Below, piece after piece: positions 17,500 to 26,138 of a stretch of DNA of 42,927 bases. Each line of letters opens with the position of its first letter. Positions within the stretch are counted from its first letter, which is position 1. Origin of the DNA: Pedobacter sp. (lineage in GTDB: Bacteria; Bacteroidota; Bacteroidia; Sphingobacteriales; Sphingobacteriaceae). The stretch lies in NCBI GenBank assembly GCA_004210715.1, contig SEDB01000001.1, forward strand, positions 1-42,927. Direction: 5' to 3'. A model generated the notes under the pieces. The model was not told the origin of the DNA. It saw nothing but the letters and a program-made list of their open reading frames with translations, and searched no databases. The translations under genes and the position numbers were made by a program.

Positions 17500-18270
17500 T
17501 TATCCTCTACCTGCCATTTCTGTCAGTTTCCTTGCTAAATCTTTCCCTAAATAACCATCAATTATTGCATGTACAATATAAAGAATTGGTGTCATCAAAA
17601 TAGCTACTATAAATTTATAGGTATAATTAACCAAGCCAATTGCGGCCACCATTTGCCAGCTGTAATGGTACTGAGGATTAAGATAAAAAGCAATAAAAAT
17701 TACTACAAAACTATCTATCAGTTGAGAAACTACAGTTGAACCGGTTGCCCGCAACCAAAGCGACTTCTCCCCCGTTATTTTCTTAATGCGGTGAAAAATT
17801 AAAACATCAGCCAGCTGACCAACAATAAATGCAATGATTGATCCAACAATAATCCACATACCTTGGCCGAAAATACCTGCAAAGGCATTGTTCATATTCA
17901 AATCTTCACCGTTTATATTTTGATGAACCCAGAAATCGGCAGCACTTAAATGCATCGATCCCCAAACTACCAGGAAAGCGAAAGCAATTAATATTGAGGT
18001 AAGAATTGATAGAAACCGGACTTGCTTTACGCCAAAATACTCGTTGATGATATCTGTCATAATGAAAATAATTGGCCAGGTGAGCACACCTGCCGACATC
18101 ACAAATGATAAATTTGGCACACCAAATAAGTTGATATCAAACTTTTTGAATCCTAATGTTTCTTCAACACTGAATAACTTCACACCAATAAATTCTGATA
18201 ATATTGCATTTGCCACAAAAAAACTTCCCAGAACGAGAAGTAAACGGCTTTCTTTAGTTTTAAAAGTCAT
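17500..18270 (-). CDS. yhhQ: Queuosine precursor transporter (YhhQ/VUT family)
   Basis: A 256-residue membrane protein with about six to seven hydrophobic segments. The family signs are FIMTDIINEYFGVKQVRFL, the GQGMWIIVGSIIAFIVGQLADVLIFHRIKK segment and LWLRATGSTVVSQLIDSFVVIFIAFY, all typical of the VUT/YhhQ group that imports 7-cyano-7-deazaguanine or related queuosine precursors. The loop between helices 3 and 4 is longer than in E. coli YhhQ (about 220 residues overall). No other queuosine gene lies in the window. Confidence 0.85.
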   Translation of the reverse strand: MTFKTKESRLLLVLGSFFVANAILSEFIGVKLFSVEETLGFKKFDINLFGVPNLSFVMSAGVLTWPIIFIMTDIINEYFGVKQVRFLSILTSILIAFAFLVVWGSMHLSAADFWVHQNINGEDLNMNNAFAGIFGQGMWIIVGSIIAFIVGQLADVLIFHRIKKITGEKSLWLRATGSTVVSQLIDSFVVIFIAFYLNPQYHYSWQMVAAIGLVNYTYKFIVAILMTPILYIVHAIIDGYLGKDLARKLTEMAGRG

Positions 18271-18363
18271 AGCCTATAAATCTAAATATAAATCAACTCA
18301 GATTTACTTTTTAAGCATGAAATTTTAAAAACGTTACTTTTTACAATCTTTGGACGTTAAAAA

Positions 18364-18371
18364 TAGGTTTG
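18364..18371 (+). promoter_or_regulatory. Candidate -7 box of Bcr/CflA transporter promoter
   Basis: TAGGTTTG is an exact TAnnTTTG match, 46 bases before the ATG. The -33 region is weak. Confidence 0.28.
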
Positions 18372-18417
18372 CAGAGATAATCTCCCAATCTTTGCGCCTC
18401 TGAAAAATCAACAAAAC

Positions 18418-19644
18418 ATGGCTAAGAAACAGCACTTTTATCTTATACTTATTTTAGGTTCATTGGCAGCACTTGGCCCTTTTTCAATTGACATGTATTT
18501 GCCTGGATTTGTAGATATTGCAAATGATTTGAAAAGTACAGAATCTACAGTTGCTCTCTCGCTATCTAGTTTTTTCATCGGAATTTCTGCAGGACAGCTT
18601 TTGTATGGCCCTTTGCTAGATAAGTTCGGACGTAAGAAACCGCTCTATTTTGGCCTGGCACTTTACATTGTTTCGTCTTTTTTATGTTTAGCCGTGACCG
18701 ATGTTAATCAATTGATCATTTTGCGTTTTGTTCAAGCTATTGGAAGTTGTGCAACTGCAGTTGCTTCGGTAGCAATGGTTCGCGATTTATTTTCAGTAGA
18801 AGAAAGTCCAAAAGTATTTGCCTCATTGATGTTGGTTATTGCTGTCTCTCCAATGCTAGCACCAACAGCTGGAGGTTATCTGATATCTGCATTGGGCTGG
18901 AAATATGTCTTCGTTTTCTTAGGATTTATGGCAATATTTATATTATTGGCATCTATTTTTAAACTTCCTGAAAGCTATAAACCTGATCCAAATTATTCAT
19001 TAAAACCAAAACCTATACTCAAAAGCTTTTTAGCAGTTTTGAAAGAACCTCAGTTTTCTACTTATGCTTTGATAAGTTCGATTACATTCTCAGGTTTATT
19101 TGCTTATGTTTCCTCATCACCTCAGGTTTTTATGAAAATTTATGAGGTAAGCAAAACTGGATATGGATGGATTTTCGCTTTACTATCTGTGGCTTTCATT
19201 GGTTCTAGTCAGCTTAATAGTTTGATTTTGAAATGGTTCAGCAGTAAGAAAATCGTAACCTGGGCACTTCTAGCCCAATGTTTGTTTAGCTTAATATTCT
19301 TAGTCTTTGCGCTGAACGATTGGCTTAATTTATATTCAACAATTGGTTTTATCGCGTTGTTTTTATGCTGTTTGGGGTTTATCAATCCAAATGCTGCAGC
19401 ACTATCTTTAGCACCATTCACTAAAAATGCAGGAAGTGCATCGGCATTAATGGGCGCCTTACAAATGGGTTTAGGCGCATTGGCATCAGTAATGGTAAGT
19501 TTATTTAGCGAACATTCGGTTATCCCAATGCCTTTGGTAATGACTGGAGCAGCCTTTATCGCTATGATTTGCTTATCGATTGGCAAAAGATTTATCAAAA
19601 CTGAAATCGAGGCATCGGCTGATGCAGCGGTGGTTGGACATTAG
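18418..19644 (+). CDS. Bcr/CflA-type MFS multidrug exporter
   Basis: A 408-residue major facilitator with about twelve membrane helices. Its start (LILGSLAALGPFSIDMYLPGF) is the DHA1 Bcr/CflA signature, including the conserved Asp of helix 1. Motif A is GPLLDKFGRKKPLYFG between helices 2 and 3, and the motif C-like segment VSPMLAPTAGGYLISALGWKYVF is in helix 5. Such proteins export bicyclomycin, chloramphenicol, sulfonamides or cysteine in proton exchange. Its substrate cannot be read from sequence; a cysteine or dipeptide role is thinkable given the sulfur genes nearby but is only a guess. It is a single-gene unit, divergent from yhhQ. Confidence 0.87.
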   Translation: MAKKQHFYLILILGSLAALGPFSIDMYLPGFVDIANDLKSTESTVALSLSSFFIGISAGQLLYGPLLDKFGRKKPLYFGLALYIVSSFLCLAVTDVNQLIILRFVQAIGSCATAVASVAMVRDLFSVEESPKVFASLMLVIAVSPMLAPTAGGYLISALGWKYVFVFLGFMAIFILLASIFKLPESYKPDPNYSLKPKPILKSFLAVLKEPQFSTYALISSITFSGLFAYVSSSPQVFMKIYEVSKTGYGWIFALLSVAFIGSSQLNSLILKWFSSKKIVTWALLAQCLFSLIFLVFALNDWLNLYSTIGFIALFLCCLGFINPNAAALSLAPFTKNAGSASALMGALQMGLGALASVMVSLFSEHSVIPMPLVMTGAAFIAMICLSIGKRFIKTEIEASADAAVVGH

Positions 19645-19833
19645 TTTTGTTCAACAAGTTAACTATAGTTCAGATTTACTTAGTTCTATCATATGTGCTG
19701 AAAGATGCATCACATAAATAAAAACGCCTGAATGTAGGCGGCTTTCCGGATTCTTCCATTCATAACCCTTTAAAGCATCTTTAACTTATTATCAACTATT
19801 CGTTAAAGTTTTTTTGCTATTTTCGCTTATATC

Positions 19834-20979
19834 ATGTTGAATATACAATCGAAACTTCCTGGCGTAAGTACAACCATTTTCTCGGTAATGTCCAAACTTG
19901 CAGCAGAACACAATGCCATTAATTTATCGCAAGGTTTTCCAGATTACCCCTGTGATCCAAAGCTAACAGAATTGGTGAATAAAGCCATGCAAGATGGTTA
20001 TAATCAGTATGCTCCAATGCCAGGCAATATACTTTTAAAGGAAACTATAGCCGAAAAAGTAGAGAATTTATATCACGTAAAATATAATCCAGAAACAGAA
20101 ATTACGGTTACTGCCGGTGGAACCCAAGCTATATTTACGGCTTTGGCAGCCATTATAAATTCTGGCGATGAGGTAATTATTTTCGAACCAGCTTATGATA
20201 GTTATGCCCCAACCATTAAACTTTTAGGTGGCTTAGTGAAAACTTATGAGCTTACACCTCCAGATTATGGCATTGATTGGGATATGGTTAAAAAGCTGTT
20301 CACTTCGAGCACCAGAATGATCATTCTAAATTCTCCTCAAAACCCAACAGGTAGTATTTTATCTGAAGATGATATGCTGCAGCTGATCAAATTGGTAAAC
20401 GGAACGGATATTTTAATCCTTAGCGATGAGGTGTATGAGCATTTAATTTACGATGAGCAGAAACACAAAAGTGTGATGCTTTTTCCCGAATTGAGAGAAA
20501 GAAGTTTTGTTATTGCATCATTCGGCAAGCTTTTACATGCTACAGGTTGGAAATTGGGTTACTGCCTTGCTCCAGAGCAGCTGACCAAAGAATTTAGAAA
20601 AGTACACCAATTTAACGTTTTCAGCGTTAATAGTCCGATGCAACAAGCTATTGCCAATTACCTTAAAGAACCAAGCAATTATATTGGAATTACAGCTTTC
20701 TTTGAAAAGAAACGTGATTTTTTTAGAAGGCTTTTAGCAGATAGCCGTTTTGAATTACTGCCTTGTAATGGCTCTTACTTTCAATGTGCGAGTTATAGCA
20801 AAATCAGCGATGAAAAAGATACTGATTTCAGCATGAGGCTGATCAAAGAATTTGGAGTTGCCACCATCCCTGTTTCGGCATTCTACCAAAAAGCAACAGA
20901 CCATAAAATTATTAGATTTTGCTTTGCCAAAGAAAACTCAACCCTCGAATTGGCAGCAGAAAAATTAAAAATTGTTTAA
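19834..20979 (+). CDS. Methionine (glutamine-dependent) aminotransferase, YbdL/KAT-like
   Basis: A 381-residue fold-type I aminotransferase. NLSQGFPDYPCDP at 30-42, QYAPMPGN, TVTAGGTQAIF, NSPQNPTG at 166-173, SDEVYEHLIYD, and SFGKLLHATGWKLGY with the PLP lysine Lys232 match the YbdL/kynurenine aminotransferase group, which prefers methionine, glutamine and aromatic amino acids. The gene for an omega-amidase follows after 21 bases. In known systems this pair transaminates 4-methylthio-2-oxobutanoate with glutamine and then hydrolyses the 2-oxoglutaramate by-product, closing methionine salvage. No other salvage genes are in view. Confidence 0.85.
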   Translation: MLNIQSKLPGVSTTIFSVMSKLAAEHNAINLSQGFPDYPCDPKLTELVNKAMQDGYNQYAPMPGNILLKETIAEKVENLYHVKYNPETEITVTAGGTQAIFTALAAIINSGDEVIIFEPAYDSYAPTIKLLGGLVKTYELTPPDYGIDWDMVKKLFTSSTRMIILNSPQNPTGSILSEDDMLQLIKLVNGTDILILSDEVYEHLIYDEQKHKSVMLFPELRERSFVIASFGKLLHATGWKLGYCLAPEQLTKEFRKVHQFNVFSVNSPMQQAIANYLKEPSNYIGITAFFEKKRDFFRRLLADSRFELLPCNGSYFQCASYSKISDEKDTDFSMRLIKEFGVATIPVSAFYQKATDHKIIRFCFAKENSTLELAAEKLKIV

Positions 20980-21000
20980 TCATCCCGTAATACTAAACAT

Positions 21001-21804
21001 ATGGAAACACCTGTTTACACTCAAATAGAAAACCTGAAAATTACCGTTTTTCAGGCCTATCTTTTTTGGGAAAACATAGAAAAAAACCTACAAAATCTGG
21101 CTCTTAGACTCTCCATGGGCGTTCGGGAAAAGACCGATTTAATCATTTTACCAGAAATGTTTAACAGCGGCTTTAGTATGAATTCTGAAGCCCTGGCCGA
21201 AGAAATGGGTGGTTTTACCATGCAGTGGATGCAAAAAATGGCATATCAATACAATTGTGTGGTTACAGGAAGTTTGATCATTAAAGAGGATGGTAACTAT
21301 TATAATCGGCTGATTTGGATGGAACAAAATGGCGATCATAAATACTATGATAAAAGACATTTATTTGGCTTAGGCGAGGAAGACAAAAACTTTAGCCCTG
21401 GCAAGAATAAACTTATTGTTGAGCTTAAGGGATGGAAAATAAGACTAGCAATTTGTTACGATTTACGCTTTCCTGTATGGTTGCGTAACGTAGATGAGGA
21501 GTATGATATCTTACTGCTCGTAGCAAGCTGGCCAGACAAACGCTCAGCCCATTGGAAAGCTTTGATTCCTGCCCGTGCAATAGAAAACCAAAGTTATGTT
21601 ATTGCTGTAAATCGTGTTGGGCACGATGGAAACCAAATTTATCATAGTGGCCACTCTATGTGTATTGATCCTTACGGTAGTACTGTTTATTATAAACCCG
21701 AGGATGAAGACTTATATACATTCAGCATTAATTACGAAGAACTCGTTAAAATCAGGCGTCAGTTTCCATTCTTAAAAGATGCTGATAAATTTAGCATTAG
21801 TTAA
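21001..21804 (+). CDS. Omega-amidase / 2-oxoglutaramate amidase (nitrilase family, YafV-like)
   Basis: A 267-residue nitrilase-fold amidase. The catalytic triad is readable: Glu52 in LPEMFNSGFS, Lys118 in YYDKRHLFGLGEE, and Cys152 in RLAICYDLRFPVW. The RHLFGLGEE loop and CYDLRFP are typical of YafV/Nit2 omega-amidases rather than nitrilases acting on nitriles. The likely reaction is 2-oxoglutaramate (or 2-oxosuccinamate) to the dicarboxylic acid plus ammonia. Its place directly after the methionine aminotransferase gene supports this. Complete in length; ATG start. Confidence 0.87.
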   Translation: METPVYTQIENLKITVFQAYLFWENIEKNLQNLALRLSMGVREKTDLIILPEMFNSGFSMNSEALAEEMGGFTMQWMQKMAYQYNCVVTGSLIIKEDGNYYNRLIWMEQNGDHKYYDKRHLFGLGEEDKNFSPGKNKLIVELKGWKIRLAICYDLRFPVWLRNVDEEYDILLLVASWPDKRSAHWKALIPARAIENQSYVIAVNRVGHDGNQIYHSGHSMCIDPYGSTVYYKPEDEDLYTFSINYEELVKIRRQFPFLKDADKFSIS

Positions 21805-21855
21805 AAGTTTCAATTCACAACTTCAACAATTAAACAATTTTCCGTAATTCCAAAT

Positions 21856-22890
21856 ATGTTCAACCGACGTAAATTTATTAAAGCCTCTGCCCTTTCTGCC
21901 GGATTATTAGCTATAGACAAAACAAGCATAGCGGATACAATTTCTGCAGAACTAAGTATAAAAGCTACGCTACCAATTGTAATTTCTACCTGGAATTTCG
22001 GTATTGCTGCAAATGCTGATGCCTGGAAGGTACTTTCGAAAGGCGGAAAAGCCTTGGATGCAGTTGAACAAGGTGTTTGGGTTCCAGAGGCTGATGTAAC
22101 CAATCAATCTGTAGGTTATGGCGGTTTACCTGATAGAGATGGTAAAGTAACCTTGGATGCCTGCATTATGGATGAACAAGGTAATTGTGGTGCGGTTTTG
22201 GCGTTGGAGTACATAAAACATCCAATCTCTGTGGCACGTAAGGTAATGGAAAAAACGCCCCACGTGATGCTGGCTGGAGATGGCGCTTTGCAGTTTGCTT
22301 TAGAACAAGGTTTCAAAAAAGAAAATCTTTTAACCCCTGAAAGTGAAACAGCCTGGAAGGAATGGCTAAAAACGGCTAATTACGAGCCTGTTATGAATAT
22401 TGAGAATAAGCTTTATGATAAAGCCGCACCTCAAAAATTACCTGGCAACCAATACAATCACGATACCATTGGTATGTTGGCTATTGATGCTAAAGGGGAT
22501 ATTTCTGGCGCTTGCACAACTAGTGGAATGGCTTACAAACTTCATGGCAGGATCGGCGACAGCCCAATCATTGGAGCTGGTTTATATGTTGATAATGAAA
22601 TTGGTGGCGCAACTTCAACAGGAGTTGGCGAAGAGGTAGTTCGCAATGTTGGTTCGTTTTTAGTTGTCGAATTAATGCGCCAAGGTTATACTCCAGAGGC
22701 AGCTTGCAAAGAAGCCGTAATGCGTATTATTAAAAAGAAACCTGAAACAGCTAAAAATATCCAGGTTGGTTTTTTAGCCATAAATAAAAAAGGAGAATAT
22801 GGAGCTTATGCCATTCAGCAAGGCTTTAGTTATGCCGTATGCAATGCCGATAAGCAAGATTTGCTGATCAATGGAAGCAGCTATTATTAA
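21856..22890 (+). CDS. Tat-exported glycosylasparaginase / isoaspartyl peptidase (Ntn hydrolase)
   Basis: A 344-residue T2-family hydrolase. It starts MFNRRKFIKASALSAG, a twin-arginine (Tat) signal with RR, Phe and Lys in the usual places, so it is probably folded in the cytoplasm and exported to the periplasm. Self-cleavage is expected before Thr204 in NHDTIGMLAID, giving alpha and beta chains with Thr204 as the nucleophile. Substrate-loop motifs SGMAYKLHGRIGDSPIIGAG and STGVGEEVVRNVGS are well kept. The enzymes remove GlcNAc-Asn or beta-aspartyl peptides. The Tat signal and WNFGIAANADAWKVL suggest the bacterial N4-(beta-N-acetylglucosaminyl)-L-asparaginase type, useful on glycopeptides. Confidence 0.85.
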   Translation: MFNRRKFIKASALSAGLLAIDKTSIADTISAELSIKATLPIVISTWNFGIAANADAWKVLSKGGKALDAVEQGVWVPEADVTNQSVGYGGLPDRDGKVTLDACIMDEQGNCGAVLALEYIKHPISVARKVMEKTPHVMLAGDGALQFALEQGFKKENLLTPESETAWKEWLKTANYEPVMNIENKLYDKAAPQKLPGNQYNHDTIGMLAIDAKGDISGACTTSGMAYKLHGRIGDSPIIGAGLYVDNEIGGATSTGVGEEVVRNVGSFLVVELMRQGYTPEAACKEAVMRIIKKKPETAKNIQVGFLAINKKGEYGAYAIQQGFSYAVCNADKQDLLINGSSYY

Positions 22891-22933
22891 AAAAAATCAT
22901 TCCACCAGATTCAAACCTAAAAACCATTAAAGA

Positions 22934-23806
22934 ATGGGATTACTCTCTAAAATTTTCGGCAAAAAAAACGTAGAAGAACGTCAGGGCGAACCAGATATGA
23001 TGTACGTTTCCAATGAAGACGAACGAATGAATTGGGCAATTGAAAAAGCCAACTTAACACTTTGGTATTTCGAACAGAGTTTGGAAAATCCTCAAAGTTA
23101 CCAGGTTTATTTTTCAATTAAGGTAAAGATAATAGATGGAGAAAATGGCGAGCATATTTGGCTAACTGAACCGCATTTTGATGCTGAAGGAAATTTATAC
23201 GGTACAGTTGGAAATGAACCTGTTGATGTAACCACAGTTAAGTTAAATCAGAAAATTGGTATTGATCGGAATTTGATTTCTGATTGGATGATTCTGGAAA
23301 ACGGAAGGTTAATTGGAGGCTACACCATAAGAGCAATAAGGGATGGAATTCCAAATGAGGAGAAATCAGCTTTTGATAGTGGCATTGGCCTTTATATTGA
23401 TGAAGGCGTAGATCATTTTAAAGCCGACTTAGATACACCTGAAGGTGCAATTCTATCTCTGGAGAAGGCTTACAGTCAGAAAAATTTAGATGCTGCAATT
23501 GCATGTAAAGATTTCAAAGAAGAAGCCAAACTGATGCTGTCTTCAACCAGTATGCCACAGGATGAGGAAATTATTCAGCAAATGGCTGAGGTTTTAGAGT
23601 TATCATTTGTTAATAATTTACAGGAACATGGGTTTCCCGATTTTACTGGCTTGCAAAGCGCTTTCCATAGAGAACCAATAGATAACCACCACTATATCAT
23701 CACTGAAATTTGCTGGTTTCCAGATGGGGGAAAATCAATTCAAAGACTTAATACTTTCAAATCAGACAGTGGCTGGAAGGTTTTAGGACCTGTTAACGAG
23801 AATTAA
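22934..23806 (+). CDS. DUF2314 domain protein
   Basis: A 290-residue soluble protein, no signal peptide. Residues about 25-150 (MNWAIEKANLTLWYFEQSL, FSIKVKIIDGENGEHIWLTEPHFDAEGNLYGTVGN, ISDWMILENGRLIGGYTIRAIRDG) fit DUF2314. The second half starts TPEGAILSLEKAYSQKNLDAAIACKDFKEEAKLML and resembles an NTF2/SnoaL-like fold. Such proteins occur singly or as partners of toxin immunity-like systems in some bacteria, but nothing here shows that. cutC follows after 12 bases, so they probably share a transcript. Confidence 0.65.
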   Translation: MGLLSKIFGKKNVEERQGEPDMMYVSNEDERMNWAIEKANLTLWYFEQSLENPQSYQVYFSIKVKIIDGENGEHIWLTEPHFDAEGNLYGTVGNEPVDVTTVKLNQKIGIDRNLISDWMILENGRLIGGYTIRAIRDGIPNEEKSAFDSGIGLYIDEGVDHFKADLDTPEGAILSLEKAYSQKNLDAAIACKDFKEEAKLMLSSTSMPQDEEIIQQMAEVLELSFVNNLQEHGFPDFTGLQSAFHREPIDNHHYIITEICWFPDGGKSIQRLNTFKSDSGWKVLGPVNEN

Positions 23807-23818
23807 AAATAATTGAAT

Positions 23819-24559
23819 ATGCCTGGAACTTTAGAAGTCTGTGCGAATGGCTATGAATCTGCATTGAATGCCCAAATCGGTGGTGCTAACCGTGTAGAAT
23901 TTTGTGATAATTTAGCTGAAGGCGGAACTACGCCAAGTTACGGACAATTAGCATTGGCTAAGGAAAATTTAACCATAGAAGTTTGGCCAATTATACGTCC
24001 GAGAGGAGGCGATTTCCTATATTCTGACATTGAGTTCGACTTAATGAAAGAAGATGTAAAGGTTTGTAAAACATTAAATTGTGACGGCATAGTGATTGGG
24101 ATACTTAACGCTGATGGAACAATTGACAAACAGCGTTGCGCCGAATTGATTGCCCTTGCAAAACCACTCCCCGTATCTTTTCACAGAGCCTTCGATATGA
24201 GCAACGATATGAGTTTGGCCTTAGAAGACTTGATTGCATTAGGTATTGTTCGTGTACTGTCTTCAGGTAGTGCCAATTCCGCAATTCAGGGTGCGGAAAC
24301 TTTGGCAAAACTGATTAAACAAGCTAATGGTCGGATTTCAATCATGCCTGGCGCCGGCATTAACATCCATAATATTAAAGAACTGATTAACATTTCAGGA
24401 GCCACATCGTTTCATGCTTCATGTAAAACTAATGTACCAAGTAAAATGAAGTTTAGGAATAGTGAAACTAAAATGGGAAGTATTGAAGACGAATATCAAT
24501 ACGAATTAACAAACACAGATAAGGTTAAGGAACTTGTTAACATCATTAAAAAATTGTGA
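23819..24559 (+). CDS. cutC: CutC family protein (copper homeostasis-type TIM barrel)
   Basis: A 246-residue protein matching CutC: LEVCANGYESALNAQIGGANRVEFCDNLAEGGTTPS at the N-terminus, PIIRPRGGDF, DGIVIGILNADGTID, SFHRAFDM and the LSSGSANSAIQGAE and IMPGAGI stretches around the TIM barrel. It was named for copper tolerance in E. coli, but a direct copper function is disputed. Two start choices exist: TTG at 23813 and ATG at 23819; the ATG gives MPGTLEVCANG and is preferred. The next gene begins right after its stop codon, so both are in one operon. Confidence 0.86.
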   Translation: MPGTLEVCANGYESALNAQIGGANRVEFCDNLAEGGTTPSYGQLALAKENLTIEVWPIIRPRGGDFLYSDIEFDLMKEDVKVCKTLNCDGIVIGILNADGTIDKQRCAELIALAKPLPVSFHRAFDMSNDMSLALEDLIALGIVRVLSSGSANSAIQGAETLAKLIKQANGRISIMPGAGINIHNIKELINISGATSFHASCKTNVPSKMKFRNSETKMGSIEDEYQYELTNTDKVKELVNIIKKL

Positions 24560-25012
24560 ATGTCATTAATTTTAAAACCATATAACTTACTGCTATTAAT
24601 GGCTACACTTTTGTTAGTAGCTTCATTTTTCATTCCTCCTTTCGATTTAACATTTAATATAACCGATACCTACTTTATTATTCCTAATATCCATTTTTTC
24701 AGGTTTCATGCAATAGGGCTATTAATTTTTGCAGCTTTTTATAAAATTTTAGATAGCTATCTCACTATAAAAAGTATCACATGGTTACATATTATAACTA
24801 TATTCTTATTTCCATTAGTTATTGCCTTCATTAGTTACAACTTTAACAGATCATTGGCTTTAGTTGAAATTTCAAATCAAGGTTCACCCGCTTATTTTGA
24901 AAGAAATGAAAGATCGATTAATGCTGTTTTTTACATCTTTATTGCGCTTCAAATTTTACCAATTATAAATTTCATATTTGGAGCAATTAATATGTATAAA
25001 AAAACTGTTTAA
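24560..25012 (+). CDS. Membrane protein of unknown function
   Basis: A 150-residue protein with four hydrophobic stretches, about residues 8-27, 44-64, 72-95 and 124-145, and a short loop rich in Asn/Arg (NFNRSLALVEISNQGSPAYFERNERS) between the third and fourth. The ATG follows the cutC stop codon without any spacer, which suggests translational coupling. I do not recognise the family. Its base composition is more AT-rich than cutC. Confidence 0.6.
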   Translation: MSLILKPYNLLLLMATLLLVASFFIPPFDLTFNITDTYFIIPNIHFFRFHAIGLLIFAAFYKILDSYLTIKSITWLHIITIFLFPLVIAFISYNFNRSLALVEISNQGSPAYFERNERSINAVFYIFIALQILPIINFIFGAINMYKKTV

Positions 25013-25095
25013 AAGTGTAAATTTTTGTACATAAAAATTATATAATAGTTTAATTTTCAGTTATTTATTATATTTAAATAACTAAATAAATTATT

Positions 25096-25617
25096 ATGAA
25101 AACAATCTCATCATTATTTCTTATTGCGATACTTTTCGCAGCTTGTCAGAATAAAGAGGCTAAAACTACCAATGTTCAATCAGCCGACACTACAAATTAC
25201 CCATACACTTTCAAAAAAACGCAAGGTTGGGAAATGAATAAAGAATCTAAGAATGCAATGGCCGCACTCAACTTGATTAAATCGTTTGAAAACATGGACA
25301 CCGCCAGTATGGGAAAGCTTTTACAGGATAGTGTTTGGTTTCATCTCGATGGTTATAAATTCAAGGGAACCAAATCTCAATTTTTAAACGAAATTCAGGG
25401 AGAATTCGCCAAAATGAAAAGTTTTAATATTGAAATGGAAGACATGGCATCTGTAATCAATAAAGATAAAACTGAAGAATGGGTTAGTTTATGGTACAAA
25501 CAGGTTACCACTACCAAAGATAACAAGGTTGATACTATTCAATTGTATAATGATTTTAAAATAAAAGATGGAAAGGTACAAGGACTGTCTGAATATGTTC
25601 AACATCCTATGAAATGA
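25096..25617 (+). CDS. Lipoprotein with SnoaL/NTF2-like domain
   Basis: A 173-residue lipoprotein: signal peptide and lipobox FAAC with the lipid-bearing Cys17. The mature part, after a short Asn/Thr linker, has MAALNLIKSFENMDTASMGKLLQDSVWFHLDGYKFKG, a typical start of SnoaL/NTF2-like folds, and ends with YNDFKIKDGKVQGLSEYVQHPMK, the usual final beta strand. Such domains bind small hydrophobic ligands or are catalytic; no active-site set is evident here. Its stop codon overlaps a strong hairpin shared with the next, convergent gene. Confidence 0.7.
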   Translation: MKTISSLFLIAILFAACQNKEAKTTNVQSADTTNYPYTFKKTQGWEMNKESKNAMAALNLIKSFENMDTASMGKLLQDSVWFHLDGYKFKGTKSQFLNEIQGEFAKMKSFNIEMEDMASVINKDKTEEWVSLWYKQVTTTKDNKVDTIQLYNDFKIKDGKVQGLSEYVQHPMK

Positions 25618-25648
25618 TAAAGAAAAGCCCTCAAGGCTTTTCTTTATC
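25616..25648. terminator. Bidirectional terminator overlapping both stop codons
   Basis: GATAAAGAAAAGCC and GGCTTTTCTTTATC form a perfect 14-pair stem around a 5-base loop. The left end overlaps the stop codon at 25615-25617 (+) and the right end overlaps the stop codon at 25647-25649 (-). Confidence 0.85.
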
Positions 25649-26042
25649 ATTTATTTCCACTCCCTGGTACATAATGCAGGCCCGGGGTTAAATAATGAAG
25701 TAGTATCACTCTCGAATATCTGTAGTTAATAGGCGAACACAATAAAACACCAATTAGAATAAACGCCACATAATACCATAAGTTTTCATAAACCAAAGCT
25801 AATCCCAAAACATAAGAAGCTACTCCTATCGTAATAATTTCTGCAACATTCATCGCATAGCTCACAAACATTGCTACATAAAAGAAACCAGGCTCACGCT
25901 CAAATTTGAGGTTGCAAACGGGACAATTTATATTAGTTTTTTGAAGCCTAAAGGAGTACGCACTTCCGGTAAAAATATCACCTTTACGGCATCGAGGACA
26001 TTTACACTGCGTAAAAGCTTGAAATTTGGTTAATTCAGTCAT
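25647..26042 (-). CDS. DUF983 zinc-ribbon membrane protein
   Basis: A 131-residue protein. The N-terminal cytosolic part has two CxxC knuckles, CKCPRC (Cys15/Cys18) and NCPVC (Cys40/Cys43), as for a zinc ribbon, followed by FEREPGFFYVAMFVSYAMN, the DUF983 signature. Two hydrophobic helices follow (about 57-79 and 86-107), separated by a short turn. DUF983 proteins are widespread in Bacteroidota and alphaproteobacteria; their function is not known. It is oriented toward the lipoprotein gene and shares its terminator. Confidence 0.82.
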   Translation of the reverse strand: MTELTKFQAFTQCKCPRCRKGDIFTGSAYSFRLQKTNINCPVCNLKFEREPGFFYVAMFVSYAMNVAEIITIGVASYVLGLALVYENLWYYVAFILIGVLLCSPINYRYSRVILLHYLTPGLHYVPGSGNK

Positions 26043-26138
26043 AATTGTTTTGTATAATGGTGCAAATCTAAAGCTTACAAATTGGCTATTTTATGATCTA
26101 CATCATACTTATGCAAAAAACTTAAATCATTATTTATT

